Shown here: positions 63,366 through 64,000 of the stretch, in pieces
How positions within the stretch are numbered: position 1 is the stretch's first letter
How the letters are laid out: each line of letters begins with the position of its first letter
Assembly (NCBI GenBank): GCA_963513935.1
Contig: OY740767.1
Span: 81,022,060 to 81,086,059 of the forward strand
Length of the DNA: 64,000 nucleotides
Direction: 5' to 3'
Origin: Aphrophora alni
Lineage: Eukaryota; Arthropoda; Insecta; Hemiptera; Aphrophoridae
Position numbers and translations under genes: made by a program
Notes under the pieces: model-generated
Seen by the model: the letters and a program-made list of their open reading frames with translations, nothing else
The model's database searches: none
Told to the model about the DNA's origin: nothing

Positions 63366-64000
63366 CGTGTTATGGTACAAGATAAGTAAGATTTGTCCCT
63401 TATTGAAATATATAACTATTTTTTCATAGCCATCGTTTATAGTTCTTATTCATTTTTTTTCCATTGATAACTACCTAACTGTAATTTTTGGAGAGGATTT
63501 GTTTTTGTGGGTTTTTATTTGGTTTTACGGATAGACGAAGTTTGTCTAATGATTTTTATACTACATGTATTATTATTATTTAATGGTAAAACAATATTTG
63601 CATCTTATTATTCACTCGTTCATACATTTAATAATTAATTGTGCCGTCAAATATATGTATCACTATTTTAATATTTCTCTCTCAAAATATCAATTTATTT
63701 AGCTGCATACCTAACCTTTGTCATGTCACAAAATAAATAAATCTTAGTTAATTACAATAATTATTATTTAAAAAATGGAACACCAACGCTTCAAAATGGG
63801 TAAAAAACTATTTTTCTATGTGTAAAATAAAGTTTGACGTACAGTAGTTTAATTATTCTACAATATTGCCTACAGTGTCCAAACTGGTTTCATAAAATAG
63901 AAGAAGAACGAAATAGTCAATATAAAATATAATATCATAGTGTGTTAAACAATTTTAGATAGTCGGATGTATGGGTTACTTTAAAAGTCTACAATGCAAA
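63366..64000. other. AT-rich end of window, nothing recognised
   Basis: No open frame with protein-like composition and no repeat identified. Confidence 0.6.

Overview
The window reads as nuclear DNA of an invertebrate, most likely an insect or another arthropod. It is roughly three quarters A+T by eye, is full of long dinucleotide microsatellites, and carries decayed copies of the transposon classes typical of such genomes: Ty3/gypsy LTR, Helitron, Tc1/mariner-like, an EEP endonuclease of the kind found in Helentrons, and large inverted-repeat elements. There is no bacterial-style operon and no intact multi-exon host gene. Most of it is intergenic or intronic DNA. The arthropod assignment is inference from composition and repeat content.

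Layout. 1-12.8 kb: AT-rich DNA with microsatellites and a structured, A-tailed element near 9.6 kb. 12.8-16.2 kb: a 282-bp tandem array abutting a 2.4-kb element with inverted arms of about 400 bp; both end in CACCCTGTATA. 20.6-21.3 kb (minus): the 3' end of a Helitron with a broken PIF1-type helicase and a textbook hairpin plus CTAG terminus. 23.3-31.3 kb: duplications, a perfect 82-bp palindrome, microsatellites and the first copies of two interspersed repeat families. 34.8-35.3 kb: a Tc1/mariner-type transposase relic. 38.8-39.0 kb (minus): a 75-codon open frame beginning just after a splice-acceptor sequence, the best candidate for an unrecognised exon. 40.0-40.6 kb: a broken EEP endonuclease. 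46.5-47.2 kb (minus): a probable solo LTR. 50.0-53.4 kb: two more elements carrying the ACAGGGTG-type end. 53.6-54.6 kb: an initiator/DPE core promoter followed by a possible two-exon transcript. 54.9-59.0 kb: a 3'-truncated Ty3/gypsy retrotransposon (5' LTR, initiator-Met-tRNA primer site, gag, two zinc knuckles, protease, reverse transcriptase). 59-64 kb: a possible piggyBac-type MITE and two tandem duplications with units of about 330 bp.

The only sizeable coding DNA is the retrotransposon gag-pol, visible as an island of balanced base composition. All recognisable transposon proteins are broken by stops, frameshifts or deletions, so nothing here is likely to be mobile on its own. I did not find a convincing new multi-gene system. 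The points most worth checking are the 38.8-kb exon candidate, the shared CACCCTGTATA element ends, and the promoter and possible transcript just upstream of the LTR element.
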